A stretch of DNA of 64,000 bases from Liolophura sinensis. Its lineage: Eukaryota > Mollusca > Polyplacophora > Chitonida > Chitonidae. The DNA is taken from NCBI RefSeq assembly GCF_032854445.1, contig NC_088300.1, positions 9,548,001 to 9,612,000 of the forward strand, given 5' to 3'. The notes beneath the pieces were generated by a model. It was given only the letters and a program-made list of their open reading frames with translations. It ran no database searches and was not told the DNA's origin. Shown here piece by piece: positions 1 through 29,320 of the stretch (position 1 is the first letter of the stretch; every line of letters begins with the position of its first letter). A program made the translations under genes and the position numbers.

Positions 1-225
1 GAGAGAAGAGAGGTGAGTCTGACGGGTAATCCTCCATAACATGCCACTGTGTCAGGTCCAGGGTACACTGGTCTCCAGGGAGAGAAGAGAGGTGAGTCTG
101 ACAGGTAGTCCTCCATAACACGTACCTGTGTCAGGACCAGGGAACACTGGTCTCCAGGGAGAGAAGAGAGGTGTCTGACAGGTAGTCCTCCATAACATGC
201 ACTTGTGTCAGGACCAGGGTAAACA
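1..225. repeat. 79-bp tandem repeat, about 2.9 copies
   Basis: The motif gagagaagagaggtg recurs at 1, 80 and 159, giving an exact 79-bp period, with a further conserved block 'gtcctccataaca'. The array runs off the left edge. It lies in the intron before the first visible exon of the RIN-like gene. No coding signal was seen in it. Confidence 0.85.
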
Positions 226-352
226 TACATTCTTTCATCTGCGTTAGATTATGGTATTATCATAAAGTGTCTTCTGAACTTTTAAAAACAAATTTAAAAT
301 AGATTTACTTTAAAACTTAGCCTTGAATTTGTCCCCTGTGTATGTTGTACAG

Positions 353-1541
353 AGAGTGCCGAGTATCTGCGACACACAGGGCTTCCTGAAGGTGGTCATT
401 CCTGATGAGCTACATGGCAGCATCACCTGGCGGACTCTCCCTGTGCGGGCTAACATGAACACCAGGGATGTCTGTGAGTACCAGGCGCTGGTGGGGTACA
501 GAATGGAGGAGCTATCAGACATGTGCTAGACACTGTCACTTTTCAACATTCTTACCTGCATGATGTAGTACATGATACAGTGTAAATAAATATAATAAAA
601 CTGAACTTTAGGATTTTATCTTCAGGAAAAATGAATTATGAAATGTGGATATTAAAAAACATGAAGATGACAAATGAAATATTGAAATAAAACTTCTTAG
701 TTTATCTACAATGTCTAGCATTTGCCTTGCTCCACCTGCTTACTTATTGGTGAATCAACTTCACATTTAACATGGTAATAATGCTGCGTTTTATATTGAT
801 AACCCTTGACCGGAACTGTTTGATCAGTGGTATTTAGAGTGTGGGAACTGGCCTGTTGTAATGTTTACGATGATGTTATTTTCTCATTATTCTCTAACCC
901 TTGATTCCTCAGGCATAATGCTGGCTCACAAACTCAAGGTGACCAACCCCCAGGATTATGGGCTGTATCTGTTAACAGATGGCAATGGTGAGTTCATCAT
1001 TTTTACACTACTGCTCTACACATTGGCTTGTTGTGGACTTAGATGATGATAGCATATGAAGATCAGTGCCTTTTATCGTATGTGTGTTTCGGCAGGGAGA
1101 TATCTGCACTGGAATTCTGAAAAATCAAAGCTTTAGTTTGACTTTTTTTTTTGCCTTCATTATGGATAACATAACATGGACAACTATGACATACATAAAA
1201 CATATTGGCTAAAAATGTTAAAACACACATCTGTTTGACTCGTTTTAGCGAAATTAAATTCTGAAATATCGAGTCGTGGCTTCTCTGGATTTCCTCTAGA
1301 TGCATGTACACTTCAGTTAATCAGATAAATCATGCATCAGTGTAGAATTTGCTCCAGTCATTTGCATATATACATGTATTTTAAATGAGTGCCTCCTTCT
1401 ACCATTTCAGAAAAACACCTGGTCGACTCTGACTGCCCTCATTCTTTACGAAATGACTACTCTTCTGAGGGGAAGGACTGTGTGTTTGCTTACAAGAGAC
1501 TGGCTGCTAACATAGCCTGGCCCAAGACATTCAAACACTGA
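353..1541 (+). CDS. RIN/sprint-like Ras and Rab interactor, C-terminal Ras-association domain (5' part outside window)
   Basis: Three spliced exons: 353-473, 913-987 and 1411-1541 (stop TGA 1539-1541), each with AG/GT borders. Phases fit: Cys is rebuilt across the first junction and Glu across the second. Joined, they give about 108 residues with the layout of a ubiquitin-like Ras-association (RA) domain: a first strand around GFLKVVIPDE, a helix RDVCIMLAHKLKV, then NPQDYGLYLL and a final CVFAYKR strand, ending IAWPKTFKH. In animals, RIN1-3 and Drosophila sprint end with an RA domain placed after a VPS9 Rab5-GEF domain, and the wording here matches that family best in my judgement. RIN proteins couple active Ras to Rab5 activation at endosomes. 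The SH2 and VPS9 parts would lie upstream of the window, so the name rests on the RA domain alone; another RA-domain protein is possible. The first exon start is set by the acceptor at 351-352. Confidence 0.72.
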
Positions 1542-4300
1542 CAAACAGGAGGCCTTCAGAATTCTCTTGATCTATGACCTCGCAGTCTTCATGCACGTCA
1601 AATAATCATGGCGGCATGGAAAAGGATATTTCCCAGTTTGAATGCTGTTATGAAAAGTTGTGCCTTATTCTAAAAATCTGGACATGTTCCTGAGAATCAA
1701 TGCATTGTTATGGAAATTTGTACATCATTTTTGAAATTTGTACATTTGTACATAGTTGTGGAAATGTAGACATCCCAACAATTCATGCATCGTTCTGGGA
1801 ATTTGATACAGGCTAATAAAGAGACATGGTGTGCCTGGGATTGAAAATGTACCATTTGGAGAATTTTTGTGTCCTGTTCAAGTGTCATTCTTACGATTCA
1901 GTAAACCATTGGAAAGAATTACATGCACCATTGTTAAGGAGCTGACTGCTTTCCCTTGGGGACCACACTTTCATTATACAGTGGCATTCACCTGTGCCGT
2001 TATGGGGATTTTAGTGGTCCTGTGGCAGTCACCGACATTATTCTGAAGAATTATGTGGCCACCTGCATTTTTTTAAGGATGTTAGTGGTCAGCGGCATTA
2101 TTCAGAGGATATGAGTAGTCGAGTTGATGATTTGAGTGATCTTCCTGCAATAACCGGCAACATTTTGAGTACCAGTATTGCAAAATATGTGGGTAATATA
2201 TTCAGTAAGCATAGTGGTCATGGGCTGATTCAGGGGAGATAACTCACCAGTGTAAACCAATATCCCGCCAGACAACTCCATTTTATCAGATCAAACTGTC
2301 ATTTTTCTGTATACCTCATTTCCTCTACATGTATCTGTTTTTCTGTCTCCAATAAGTTTTCATCCGGGCCATTTAAATTGTGTGGCTGTTATAACAGAAT
2401 GAAAGGAAACTGAAAGCTGCAGATTCGTGGAAGGAGAAACACAAACTATTTATGAGATAAAGTGGCCATTGTGGTGCTATTCTGTAAGGTGCTAACACTT
2501 TGCCTTCTGTTACATAAAAAACATATAACATATTTTGTCCTATACATCTTGGCTTTAGACATAGACAGGTAATTGAGTATTGTTCAACTTGCACAAAAAA
2601 GCCTACATTAGCATGGGAAGTAAGCCACTTCATACCTGCAATCACAATACCACATGCCATTTCAGGACTAGTAGTACTGGTATATACACCTGAACATATT
2701 TGTATACAGTGCACGTGTATACATGTATGTGAAATATATATAACAATGCATATTGGTGGAGAAAGCTGAAATATTTTCTCCTTCTCCTGCCTTGTTTTTT
2801 TTCGTAAGTTCAAACCTTGCAACATGTTTGTGATGCAGACATTAAGAATTAAAAGACAACTTTTTGAGTATGCCTTCTTAATGAACGGAGAGTTTTGAGT
2901 CAGGACTAGATGTATATATATCAACTGTAATATGACCACACTTCCTGCATTACCTGAAGCTGATATTAAGTCCATTACTCACACAATGTATTTTAGGATT
3001 TCAAATTCAAAAGGAAAAAAAAAAACCCTACGTTAACTTTGATTTCCTTGTAACAATGTTCACTGTGAGTCAGTAACTTAAAGCCTGTGATCAACTCTTA
3101 AAACATGTTAGTGCAAATTTTTGAAAGATTTTGGATATTTCTGTTCTTGTGATGTTTAGTATGAATGTATTTCTAATAAACCTGAGTTAAACTAACAAAT
3201 TGTGGGACTACATAGAAGCTTTTCAAAACCCTGGTGTATTTTTTTCTGTAAAATTATGCATAGATATGAGTAATCTATTATGAATCATACCAAAACTACA
3301 TTAAGGGGAAATTAAAAAAAAGAAAACTTCAAACAACGTGTATAATTATTCGAGCTGTAAAACTTGTGGGAGATATGTTAAACACCATATGGTTCTCAAT
3401 TGAGTGCAGTATTTTGGGCTAAATCATTTCATCGGAAGTGTGTCATAATTAAGGTTTTTTTTCATATATGTACATGGATATCTTTACACATCTGTATGCA
3501 TATTAGAACAGGAGCCATGTTTATACTTTGTCTTTGCTTAACTTATACCCAATTTTATCCTGGGCCATGAATATTAGAATCAAACTTCAGAGGCAGGAGT
3601 TAGTATTGAACTGCCAAATACAATGTACAAATGACTTGGATCAGGGTATTAATAATTCATGAGTGGTCAGTGCTATGTTGCCATGGAAATTTTGATTGTT
3701 TCTTGAGAAATCCAGTATTGTAGCCAAGGTCAGATTTTACTTGATATTGTACCATTTTTGATGGTTTCACCTATGTCATAATGCATTCATAATGTCAGCA
3801 CTATTGCTCAAGTCAGCTTGGGACCTTTGCATGCCTTAAATAAGACAAGCACGAGCACTCATGTGGGCTATGTTGTCGGGTGTATGAAGTTTATATATTT
3901 CATGTGCATGGATCATATGGTATGTATGTTATTGTTTTGTGGGTATTTTTCACAGTTCATGCCTTGTACATGATCTCTGTTTTATATGATAAATATTATT
4001 CAATTTCCTGTTGCCATAGCAGTAATTTATGTCAGGTGAAGATGTAAGCACTGTTTTGTGCTCGCCATGTACAGGTAGATACTTTGTATTGCAAACCACT
4101 GTGATCGTGCTTGTTCCTAGAATGTCAACACATTTTCGTTATGTTTTGATGTTGACAAAAGACTTATGGTAATAATGAGTCAGCTGTTCAAGTACAGAGT
4201 TATTGGGTCACCTTGTCTGTTATACCCATGTCATCGGTGCTATTAGATTACACTAATAGGTTAATAAAATATACTGTTGTACAGTCATTAAATCTCGTGT
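1542..4300 (+). other. 3' UTR of the RIN-like gene and following spacer
   Basis: No spliced coding sequence was recognised here. Possible poly(A) signals AATAAA on the + strand occur near 1815, 3174 and 4263, so the 3' UTR is at least about 270 bp and may reach 4.29 kb. The sequence is AT-rich and mostly single-copy. A 200-codon open frame on the opposite strand (2373-2975) has no family features and looks accidental. Confidence 0.5.
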
Positions 4301-5530
4301 TGTGTTATATTTGATTGTTCATAGCGCCTTCGTGTGGATAGTGCCAAGCAGTGTTCATTGACTTCTCCTCCACCGATAAGTCACGTGGGCAAGTTCATCA
4401 TTAACTTTCCATAGGGAAATGGTTAACTCTGACTACTCCAGTCTCCTCTTGTGTTTGGAACAACAATCAACTAAATAAATATAGTAACTTTGTGAAATAA
4501 AAAACAGTAATTTGACAGCTTACTATTGGTAAGCTCCAAGACAGCCTTGTTCTTCACTAAAGTGAGATTAACAGTTAGTTGTCATTTCCTTTTCCATTGA
4601 AAATATACATTTCAATACACAATGAGCTAAGAGCCAACCTAAGCACTGGACAGATTAAGTAGGTGTTTATTATAAAGCCTACATGAAGCAGTTCATTAGG
4701 GCATGGTTATGATAATCACTGTTGAATATACAATGTACATGCATACATATACAATGTCAACAGGGGAAAAAACCAGAATTCCCAGGTAAACCACTGACTC
4801 CTGATGAACTCTCCTACATATGGAACGTGTGTCACCTTTGGTCATCTTGCATCTCAGTGGAAGTGCAAATGGTCACATGACCATCATGATCCTTTAGTCA
4901 CCATGGCTCCACACATTGTGTGAGTGGCATATTATTCTCTCCTTGTAGCTGCATCGCCAGTCTCAAGTGCTGTTTCACTGAAATGCCATTCTGACAGACA
5001 CCCAGTCACAGGCTATTACTCCTGTTTCAGCTTATAACATAGCCTGGTTAGATGGAGGGTAGCTGGAAGAAACCTGAAATCACACTCATTGTATATATTA
5101 TATACAGCCTTTCAACTTTTTAAAATTACATGTAATTAGATTTGTGTTATATGTTTTGCTCAAGAATATTTCACAGATGAAAGTTCTGTCGGGTCAAGGG
5201 TACAAGAGTCCTTTCGTTATGGCATTGCCCAATACACTGGATACTTGGTTGTTCAATGAAGTAAAACTGTGCACTGCCTGGTGGAAACCTGAAGAAGATG
5301 ACAAAGTATGTGATAAACATCTCACCTCATTTATACATTATAAAGCAGCTCCACTTTCATATCCTCACATGTAACATTTTCTCTATGTCAAGTTTCCAGA
5401 GAAGAGGTCTGAGAAGCTTTAAGATGGATGGCTCTCAATATACCAAAGATACCAATAACCAACCTGGTAATATCGCATAACAAGCATTCAAACTTCATGT
5501 AACACAACATAACACAAAACAAAACCTTCA
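4301..5530. other. Tail-to-tail spacer between the RIN-like and poly(A) polymerase genes
   Basis: No gene recognised. A short stretch near 5150-5180 (ttgctcaagaatatttcac) resembles the core of the tRNA-derived SINE found elsewhere in the window, so part of this spacer is probably old repeat. Short open frames at 5144-5374 and 5298-5480 show no domain and no convincing splice context. Confidence 0.4.
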
Positions 5531-5534
5531 ATAA

Positions 5535-8500
5535 AATATACTTTTATTATTTTCACATTTTGACAAAATTTACAATAAATTGATGAAATGTCATGACAAA
5601 TAATGGTTACGGGTGAGTCGTATGTACAGTGTCCGCTATGTATACGCATATATATAAATATCTTTATATAAAGTTATATATAACTAGAACAATATTCATT
5701 CTTGCGTTCAACGGGGTCTATTTCTAGTAACGTAATTCATGGCACACCACATGGAAACAGACTGAAATCACTACTCAGAATTAGAAATAAAACACAGCTT
5801 TTGCATCTGAAAGTAATCAGAGGATAGTAGCTCTTACTTCATGTTCCACATCTTCAGCATTCAAAAAAAAAAAGAAGTAAACAAATGTTTATTGGGTGAA
5901 AGGAACGAAAGTGATACACTCTGATGTTACAACATGTATACCAGCAGAACAGTACCTGTGAACAACCATATGTTTCAGCAGAAATTAGCAAAGGTATTTC
6001 CATTTTTGACTACAGCAGAGCCCAGAATTACGTGACCTTTAATATCTGTATTTCTCTATATATGGATTTAAAAATTGAGTCAAGGCGCACAATCCTATAT
6101 GTAACAGCCCAAAGGCTTGACAACCATCCACTTTCAGTTGGGCTTCAGTACCATTCCAGAAAAATATCTATTCCACTTCGTAATTTGTTACCCACAATTG
6201 TACTGATTGTTTTCATTCAAAGTACAGAAGTCAAACCCAAACTGTAACACAAAGTTTCAGATGAAAACAAAAGTGTGGCATTTTAAGCATGCATCCCAAA
6301 GAAACACTCAACTTGAGTTGAAGTAAAATGTTGTCATAAAAATGGTCCTCTATTGATGAAGGCAAAAGGAAATATTTAAAAAGGGGACAAAAAAAGCAAA
6401 TTTCTGACACTTGTTTGTTTACACACTATCTACAATCTAAACCTAAAAGATGATACAAAGACCTAAACACTTCTCAAAGTCATCATCAATAAAATACAAC
6501 TAAACTCACTAGTCCTTTTTTTCTTATTTTTCCTCCAACACAAACTAGAACAGCACTTCACATAACACTGTAAAAGGTACATGACAGACAGGTCTTGATT
6601 TCCACAGCTTACAAGTTCTCCCACATTCAATGAGCTCTGCACTATACACAAATAAAACAAAATGATTTCCAACAGAGCTCAATCTGTGTTTTTCATATTG
6701 TTAATGTTAATATTTAGCATTTACCCAAACAATTCCTGGCTTATTAGGACATACTTTTCATATAGAACACCTCATAAAAGACAATATCATTGGTGAAATC
6801 ATGAGCAAGTATGGGGTGGGTCTGGGGAGACACACTAAAAGCCCCCTCCACTGGATATCCACTGTCCACTATGTATTTCACCAGGACAAATTGATACCAT
6901 ACACATGACTTAATTGAATGCAGCTCAAAAGACAGTCACTTACAAAACCTAATGCACAAAACCCACTATGTATATAGAAAACCTTCATCGTAAGAATGAG
7001 ACAAAATAGAGTACTGTGTACTTTATGTTTATCTGAACAAAACAAAATATCTTAGGTCTCCAGCAAAGCATGGTGATGCTGGTAATGTGATTTCCAGACA
7101 AGACAAAAACTGAATGAAATGGCTGTTTACAGAGCCTCATGTTCACATGGTAACACAATGTGGTTTACATTTTACCAACACACAGCTCCCAATCCACCTA
7201 GCTTTGTAGATCTGGGACCATCCACATTCTGGGATTCTTGTTGGGAAAATTGATACCTCACACCAGTTTGCTGGTAGCACACGCCTGTGCTCTTGGCATT
7301 TATTTGACAAACACACTTGCTTGTGTTTAAATGATACGACAAAATATTTAGAAGCCAGACTTTCAGCAAGTCAATTATCAGTGAGTGATGCTGTTGCCAA
7401 AATATTGTGGCCGTACTCTGCTTGGTCAATGAGCGCAGATTACTTACTGAACGGGCCTCAGGTAAGGACGTGTCCAGATGTACAGGGGATGAGACTATGT
7501 GAAGGTATACCTAGGTCAAGGTGTGAATCAGGGAGATGATAAAGGCACCTGTAGTACTCACAATGACGATGATGATGATGATGACACAGGCCCTTCACAC
7601 TTAAGTACTTGAGATCAGAACAGAAAATGGTACAGATCCTTGTGTGTAGCACTGTAAGGCTAGCTGAATAATTATTTATTAATAAATTTATTTGATTTGT
7701 ATTTTACGCCTTACTCAAGAGTATTTCACTCATATGACAGTAGCCAGCATTATGATGGCCTGAAAATCGTGCTCGGGGAAACCCACGACCAGGTTGCTGA
7801 CAGACCCATCCACGTACAAGCTCTGCATAAAGAGATCAACACATTACATGGAAACTTGCCATGACTTGCCTGGCACGGACGTAAATCGACTTGCTAAGCA
7901 TTATGTAGCACTAACAGCATAATGTGACAGAACAAGCATAAAGTAAATCGCTACACAATGACATCAGTGACAATGAAACAATGGCAATGCTGCAAATCTG
8001 TGGAATTAACCTGAAATGGTACAGGAGCTTCTTCCACTCCACAGCTTTCCTACATTTAATGTTCTTGCAGTTCAGTGACTATATACACAATGGCGTTCCT
8101 GTGAACTAACTGATCAGAGGGAATCTACATCAGTTACAGCAAATACTGAAACTACAACTACTTATCAAAGATTGTAACAAAAGCTAACAAAACTATTAAC
8201 AAAACTGTACATTATCCACTGTCACATCCTTTACCTTGAACACTAAATCTAAAAGACAGTCAGCTCATAAACACACACAACTTTGTGAACTAGCCCTATA
8301 ACCAACACACTGAACAGGTCCAGTACAATTGATCTGGCTCCATATTTACCTCCACATTTAATAGACCACACTAGAAAAATCTCAGCCTAAGAAATAGTAA
8401 TGTCATTAGCTTGATAACACTTGCAATGTTTTTACAGGAAGTGAGAAAGGAGAACTGAGTCCGTCTGGTACTGTTATCCATATGATGGTTCCTGTTGGAG

Positions 8501-10188
8501 AGCATTTCTGCAGCCTCATTCCCACGAGTTTAGGCTGAGACTGTTGTGACCTATGCAAAATCATCAAAATGTACCACAGAGCAACCTCTGTTTCTATCTC
8601 ACAAGCACTGAAGTTGACAGTATTGTAACCAAAGATGACCTGTGTGTGGTTAGTATATGCACATTAGCTGGTTACCAGACAGAGGGGTAGCCATTATACA
8701 CAGGATGCTACAGCCAGCAGGAACAGCCCACAACTGCAGAGCAACCCATATCAAAATGTGCCATACTGGTACAAATAGGTGAAGATCGGCTAGAAGTAGG
8801 TGTTCGGGGGATACACACTACAAGGAAACCCTATTTAGACCTGAGCTTGAGACATCAGGGTTAACAAGGCAATGGCTTATACACTGCAAGCTACAGTCAT
8901 CCCCTCAAATATAACACAGCACTATTTATTGTGCCTAACCCCTACCAGCAATATATGACACACATATATATGTATGTATTAGGTACAAAGATTACTGGAT
9001 ACCTAATGCCCTATAACATATTTACAACCTAACTGTATGTACATTACTAATATCTGGTACGTACATGGATGGGCTGCAAAATATATAGATCACTTCACTG
9101 TCATATTGTACATGTACATATCAATGTCGGCATACCAGGCCCACCAAACTTGCTGGTTGATAGACCAACTTAAAGGTGTGGTGGGCACACCAACCTCCTT
9201 ACAGACTCTATATAAATGACAGCCTTGTCATATTGCATGTAACTCATTAAAATCGTTTCTGAACAGTGGTTTGCTTCAGCACAAGCACATGCAAAAGATA
9301 ACATGTTTGCTATACACACAAGCCCCATTGCAAGAAAGCCAATAATTACTAACAACGAAGAAAACTGGCCCATTATTCCAATGTAATTCATGGTTAATGG
9401 CACTTACATGTTTATACACATACAAGCCAGCATTCAAGTAAGATAAAGGCCTCCTACAATGTGGAGTGCTATTCAGAGTTCCCTTTGTTGGTTTAACATT
9501 AAGTGAACCATCACAAAACGTAAATGTTAAAATCTGCTCTCTTATGAAGAAACTTTGTTATCCTGCAATCATTCAAACTTATTTAAACAACCATTTACAC
9601 TTATCCTACAGTGGTATTGCATAACAAAATGAAAACAATGTTTACACAAATTTAAGGAAAACCTAAACTTCAAATTATATCGCAGATTTGACAGAAAATA
9701 CCATAAAAGATGACAATGATTTATCAAATGATGCTTGGAAGGAATTACACTCAAACTCTTTGCAGCGTAAAATATACACCAGACATCATGAATGCCAGCG
9801 CTGTTATATTTTTTTTTTAATTATTATTTCATATTTATATATAATTTAACAAAACCATGGCAGTCTGCCACACACTATGATAATGAGATGCTACTGTAGT
9901 GTTGAGATACTTGTTGTCATGTTTTAATACATGTGAGGTATATACAAAGTCCACATATGCTCACCACACTTACAGACAATTCCTGTTTTGTAACAACTGT
10001 GTGCCTGTTGGCACTGCTCTCCTGTGTCATACTAACTGTTTACCCGCAGCAGACTGAGAACACTATGACCACAGGACCAGAGACTTGCAGAGTGATACTG
10101 CTGTGGTACAAGCTGTGCAGGGAATCCATGGCAGCTCTCCACAAATGGCGTGATATAACCTGCAGATGATAATCCGTTAATGCCTGTA
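5535..10188 (-). other. PAPOLA: Long 3' UTR of poly(A) polymerase
   Basis: After the stop codon the minus strand has no further recognisable exons. Poly(A) signals on the minus strand (TTTATT on the shown strand) occur at 5543-5548 and near 5888, with others inside the SINE at about 7.68 kb. A 3' UTR of up to 4.6 kb is therefore possible, but its true end is unproven. Inside are a SINE fragment (7674-7825) and a short GAT microsatellite near 7567. Confidence 0.45.
7674..7825 (-). mobile_element. Truncated tRNA-derived SINE, family 1
   Basis: Shares with the full copy at 16129-16394 the tail-proximal block 'gattt.tattttacgcc.tactcaaga.tatttcactcatatgac' and the 'ccagcattatgatgg' core, followed by a diverged 'ggggaaacccacgacc'. 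The tRNA-like head is missing. The copy lies in the 3' UTR of poly(A) polymerase, in the same orientation as that gene. Confidence 0.75.
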
Positions 10189-25811
<15,623 letters not shown>

Positions 25812-26629
25812 CTACAAACATACATAACATGCACATTCAGTGGAATAATTAGGTACAGTTGTACAGAAGGAAGTTCATTTTGTGTATACAAGAGTAAATA
25901 AACAGCTAAAAGATCTGTCTACCAGCCATATATTTGATTCAAAAGGTTTCCAGTACCAGATCTTCTTCCAAGGCTTAAATATGTTGCCAAATGAGAAGGC
26001 TAATTCAGAGAGAAGATCTGATGGTATGCCTATTTTCTGACTGAAAATGCATTGGATTCTCATCATTCCCTTATACATCTATGCGGTGAACCGCTATGGT
26101 ATTCCATACATTTCGGGTAAGTGTTCACGAACGAGGAACCTGTTTAGGTCCTCTGTACTTGATTATGTTACTTTTTTGTTTCTTCCGAGAACCTCTGGAA
26201 TGAAACATGATTCAAACAGCATGATGGTTCCACAGCTCATTGTCTATACCACGTGACAATTTGGTTTGTTCGAAAATGTTGCCTATGGGGACCAAAGATT
26301 GGTGTTGCCAGCAGCACTAGATAGCGAGTGCTGGCCTCATTGTCCGCTGTCGCATCTGCCATTGCCAGGGTTCCCGTTTTGAGATCTAACCCTAAATTTT
26401 TACCAGTTGTTGTGTGATTCCCTTTGTGGTCACTCGAGACCTTCACCACTTCATGCTTTTTTTAAGCATATATAGCCAGTGAAAGATGGCAAAGCAATGC
26501 TCGCTGCTCGTAGTTACACACAGTCACAAATTCTCCCGTCATCACGCCGGTGAAAATAAACAATGGCCATGGTGCAAACCATAGGTTGACACAGAAAAAG
26601 ATAAGGAACATTCTTACTGAAGCTTTATC

Positions 26630-28120
26630 ACTGCAGATTAGTTTATAAGGGCTGATTTCAAAGGCCACATAAAAATTGCAACGGGCTTGGGCAAAATTTT
26701 TAAATGACGCACGCTCTGATACTGGTTTGGGGCCATGTCCTGGCCAATCCAAATTTGCAAACCTATTGTTAGAGCAAACTCAGATTAAGTAAAGGTAGGT
26801 GTTGTGGTGTACACCATAAAAATGTATGAGAATCAAAATATACAACAATGAGGTGCCCTTCACCGCCAGTTCCACCCCCTACCCTTCAGAGGTAGATTAG
26901 TCTTTCAACACCTCCATTGCTACAGTGCAGATATCCCAATGTGGCTCGTAATTGTTTGTCTCTTATCCATTGTTTGACCAAATCCTCAAATGCTCACTAC
27001 GAAAAGCAAATTTTTCACTGAAATAACATCAAACCCTCATCCGCATGATCAGCCTCCAACCGCCATTCATCATGTCTTAATTGGCAAACGCTGAGTTTGG
27101 CTATTTCACTTCCGACTAATAGAAATACCAGACTTGACTCTAGGGTTATTACAAAACAACACAGAGTAACTATAATTTCAAATACTGAGCTGCAGAATGC
27201 TTCAGGCACGTATCAACAAGCCAGGCTATATTCTGCACCAGTATCCCTCTGTGTGACTGTTTCTGTCGTTCTACCACAATAAAACACAAGTTCTGAGTCC
27301 CATACCTTCTGTTCATTTTTTAATGCCCAGGCTTGTCAGGTTTAGCTTATGGTTATGGATGGTTTCAGTTTTAAATTGACCAGAAGACTCTGGTCTTGAC
27401 AGCTGATGATTAAACAGTCTGATTTATCATGTAAATGAGTAGAGTGTCTTTCAAATTGGGCCAGGCAATGTCCTTTCAGCTTCAGAGGCGAATACCAACT
27501 TTGATATTTTCCTTGCAGTTGTAAAAACTAGGTTTGTACTTTTGTTGCTTAATGAGTCAAAAAGCTTGTTCTTCAATGAACTGATGTCACTTTACCATGT
27601 GATAGCAACCTCAACTTTCATATTCCCTCTTCTTTTTATTTGTTTTATGAAACTGCCATGTGAATCATGGGGTTAAGTCGTCAAATGTTACACTGCCACC
27701 CTATGGCTGGCAAGTAGTCCGAGAATGCTCTATGTTAGATTTGCCAAGATTTTGTTCGGCCCAGGATGGCCCCAAACCAACTTCAAAGTGCGCTCCGTTT
27801 ATAAACCTGATTGAGACAAAAATTACCCATCAAATACGTCTCCACGGCCTGAGGTGTGCAGACACTAATGTTCCTTATCTTTTCATCTGTCAGTGTATCA
27901 CAAGCACAATGTGGATCTGTTATTATCTAGGTTACATGGGCTTGAGATTCCTTGGTGACACTCAAAGCGAGCAGCTATACCAATCGTCTTGAAATATTTA
28001 AGGCCAGGTAACTGCATCACATTTTTAAATGGAGCACGCTCTGACACTGGTTTGGGACAAAATTGGTTGAACAAAATTCTTCCAAACCTAACGTCAGAGT
28101 TATCTTGGGACATGCTGATG
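26630..28120. repeat. Dispersed inverted repeat segments in poly(A) polymerase 5' intron
   Basis: A block read as ggccccaaacca followed by a 'gcgctccgtttataaa'-like stretch occurs on the + strand near 27770 and, inverted, near 26690-26740 and 28020-28060 (ttttaaatggagcacgctct followed by ga.actggtttggg). The three copies suggest the ends or fragments of one repeat family. No transposase reading frame was recognised. Confidence 0.5.
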
Positions 28121-28447
28121 AATTATAGTTGTAGATTGTCTGACACTGTGAACTACCTCGAAGCCCTTCGTCATTTGCCATTAAAGTACAATTTATATAG
28201 CATGATCGTGATCACAACATAATCTGTATCTTACTTACAATAAACAAACACTACATTAAACATCAATTAAAATCACATCTTTATCTTCTAAATTCAAATC
28301 TACAATATTCAGGCCTACTGCAAATCACTTCAGATTCTTGTTTCTTTTAATGAATAAAACTTTTCCTGAAATAAATACAATGACAGTCTGAAAAATTCAA
28401 TGTAAACCACACAAACAAACTGAAATAAATAACATCTGAGAGGTTAT

Positions 28448-28678
28448 ATGACTTCAGGAAAAACTGAAGAAGATACCGTTTTAAACAACATCAGCAGCAC
28501 ACTTTCAGATGGTGGTGCAAGTGATACCAGTAACAACGTTTCCCAAAACATTAGTACTTCCAGCGCTCAGTTATCAATTCAAACCAACGCTTTTCTGCTT
28601 ACCTTCGTTTTATTGGTACTTATGCTACAAGGTATCTGGCCAGTTAAGTTCACAATTCATAAGTTTCCGACTGCATGA
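28448..28678 (+). other. Small open frame with Ser/Thr/Asn-rich head and hydrophobic tail, unproven
   Basis: 76 codons on the + strand, inside the 5' intron of the divergent poly(A) polymerase gene. Residues 1-47 are hydrophilic with three N-x-S/T sites (NIS, NVS, NIS). Residues 48-62 (AFLLTFVLLVLMLQG) could span a membrane. A splice acceptor-like ttcag falls at 28452-28456 and a donor-like GGTATCT near 28631. No family was recognised and it may be random. Confidence 0.2.
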
Positions 28679-28695
28679 AAATGCTACAAACTCAC

Positions 28696-28790
28696 AAGTT
28701 CGCAAATGGCGGATGTAAACTAACGTCCCACAATGCAACTTTGCGGAAGAGCACGAGGTTTCACGGAAATCGGGAAATGCAAAATTCTTA
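28696..28790 (-). promoter_or_regulatory. PAPOLA: Probable 5' UTR exon and promoter side of poly(A) polymerase
   Basis: On the minus strand a GTGAGT donor sits at 28695-28690, directly after a short GC-richer stretch containing atccgccatttgcgaactt. The first coding exon has an AG acceptor one base before its ATG, so a noncoding first exon is needed, and this is the best candidate between it and the divergent seipin gene. The transcription start (upper limit) is a guess. Confidence 0.45.
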
Positions 28791-28799
28791 ATCGATCTT

Positions 28800-29320
28800 T
28801 TAAAATGTATGAACAGCTCTCAATATTTATCATTATAAAATGAATAAAAACTTATACAGACCAGCAATTCGTCATATATAAATCCTAAAATGTATCATAA
28901 CAGTGTTCTAAGTGTGAAGAGAGGTTAAAGATTTACAAAATGAGCCACAATTTTATTGGAACATTTAGTGCCTTTTCCTTATATATTCTAGGTTTGAATA
29001 TTTACAATCATCCGTTACTAAAAGTGTTGAACTTTTTGTTAGTACGGTTGCACGGCAGAGCATGACCCGAACAGTTTCACTCTTTACTGACCTAGTTATG
29101 TGAAGACACAGTCATAGGAAAATACCTGTGAGAGAAGTAGGTTCCATAGTACCATTGACACTATGTACTGGAGCGTCAGAGTTTAAGATTCCCTGATTTC
29201 CAAACATAACAGACGGAGATCGTGCTGTGACCAGAACCAGAGTTCAAAGTGCACGACATGTCATACGAGTGAACTGCTGAGAGAACGGGCGATTATCAGG
29301 CTAAAGTACTCACTTGATGA
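28800..29320. promoter_or_regulatory. Shared divergent promoter region, poly(A) polymerase and seipin
   Basis: About 500-600 bp separate the probable first exon of poly(A) polymerase (-) from the seipin start codon (+). No gene lies in between. It must hold both start sites, but no TATA box or other core element could be placed with confidence. Confidence 0.5.

Noticed and set aside
2373-2975. 200-codon minus-strand frame opposite the RIN-like 3' UTR
   Set aside because: Unusually long for AT-rich DNA, but it has no recognisable domain, odd composition, and no promoter or splice context; treated as chance.
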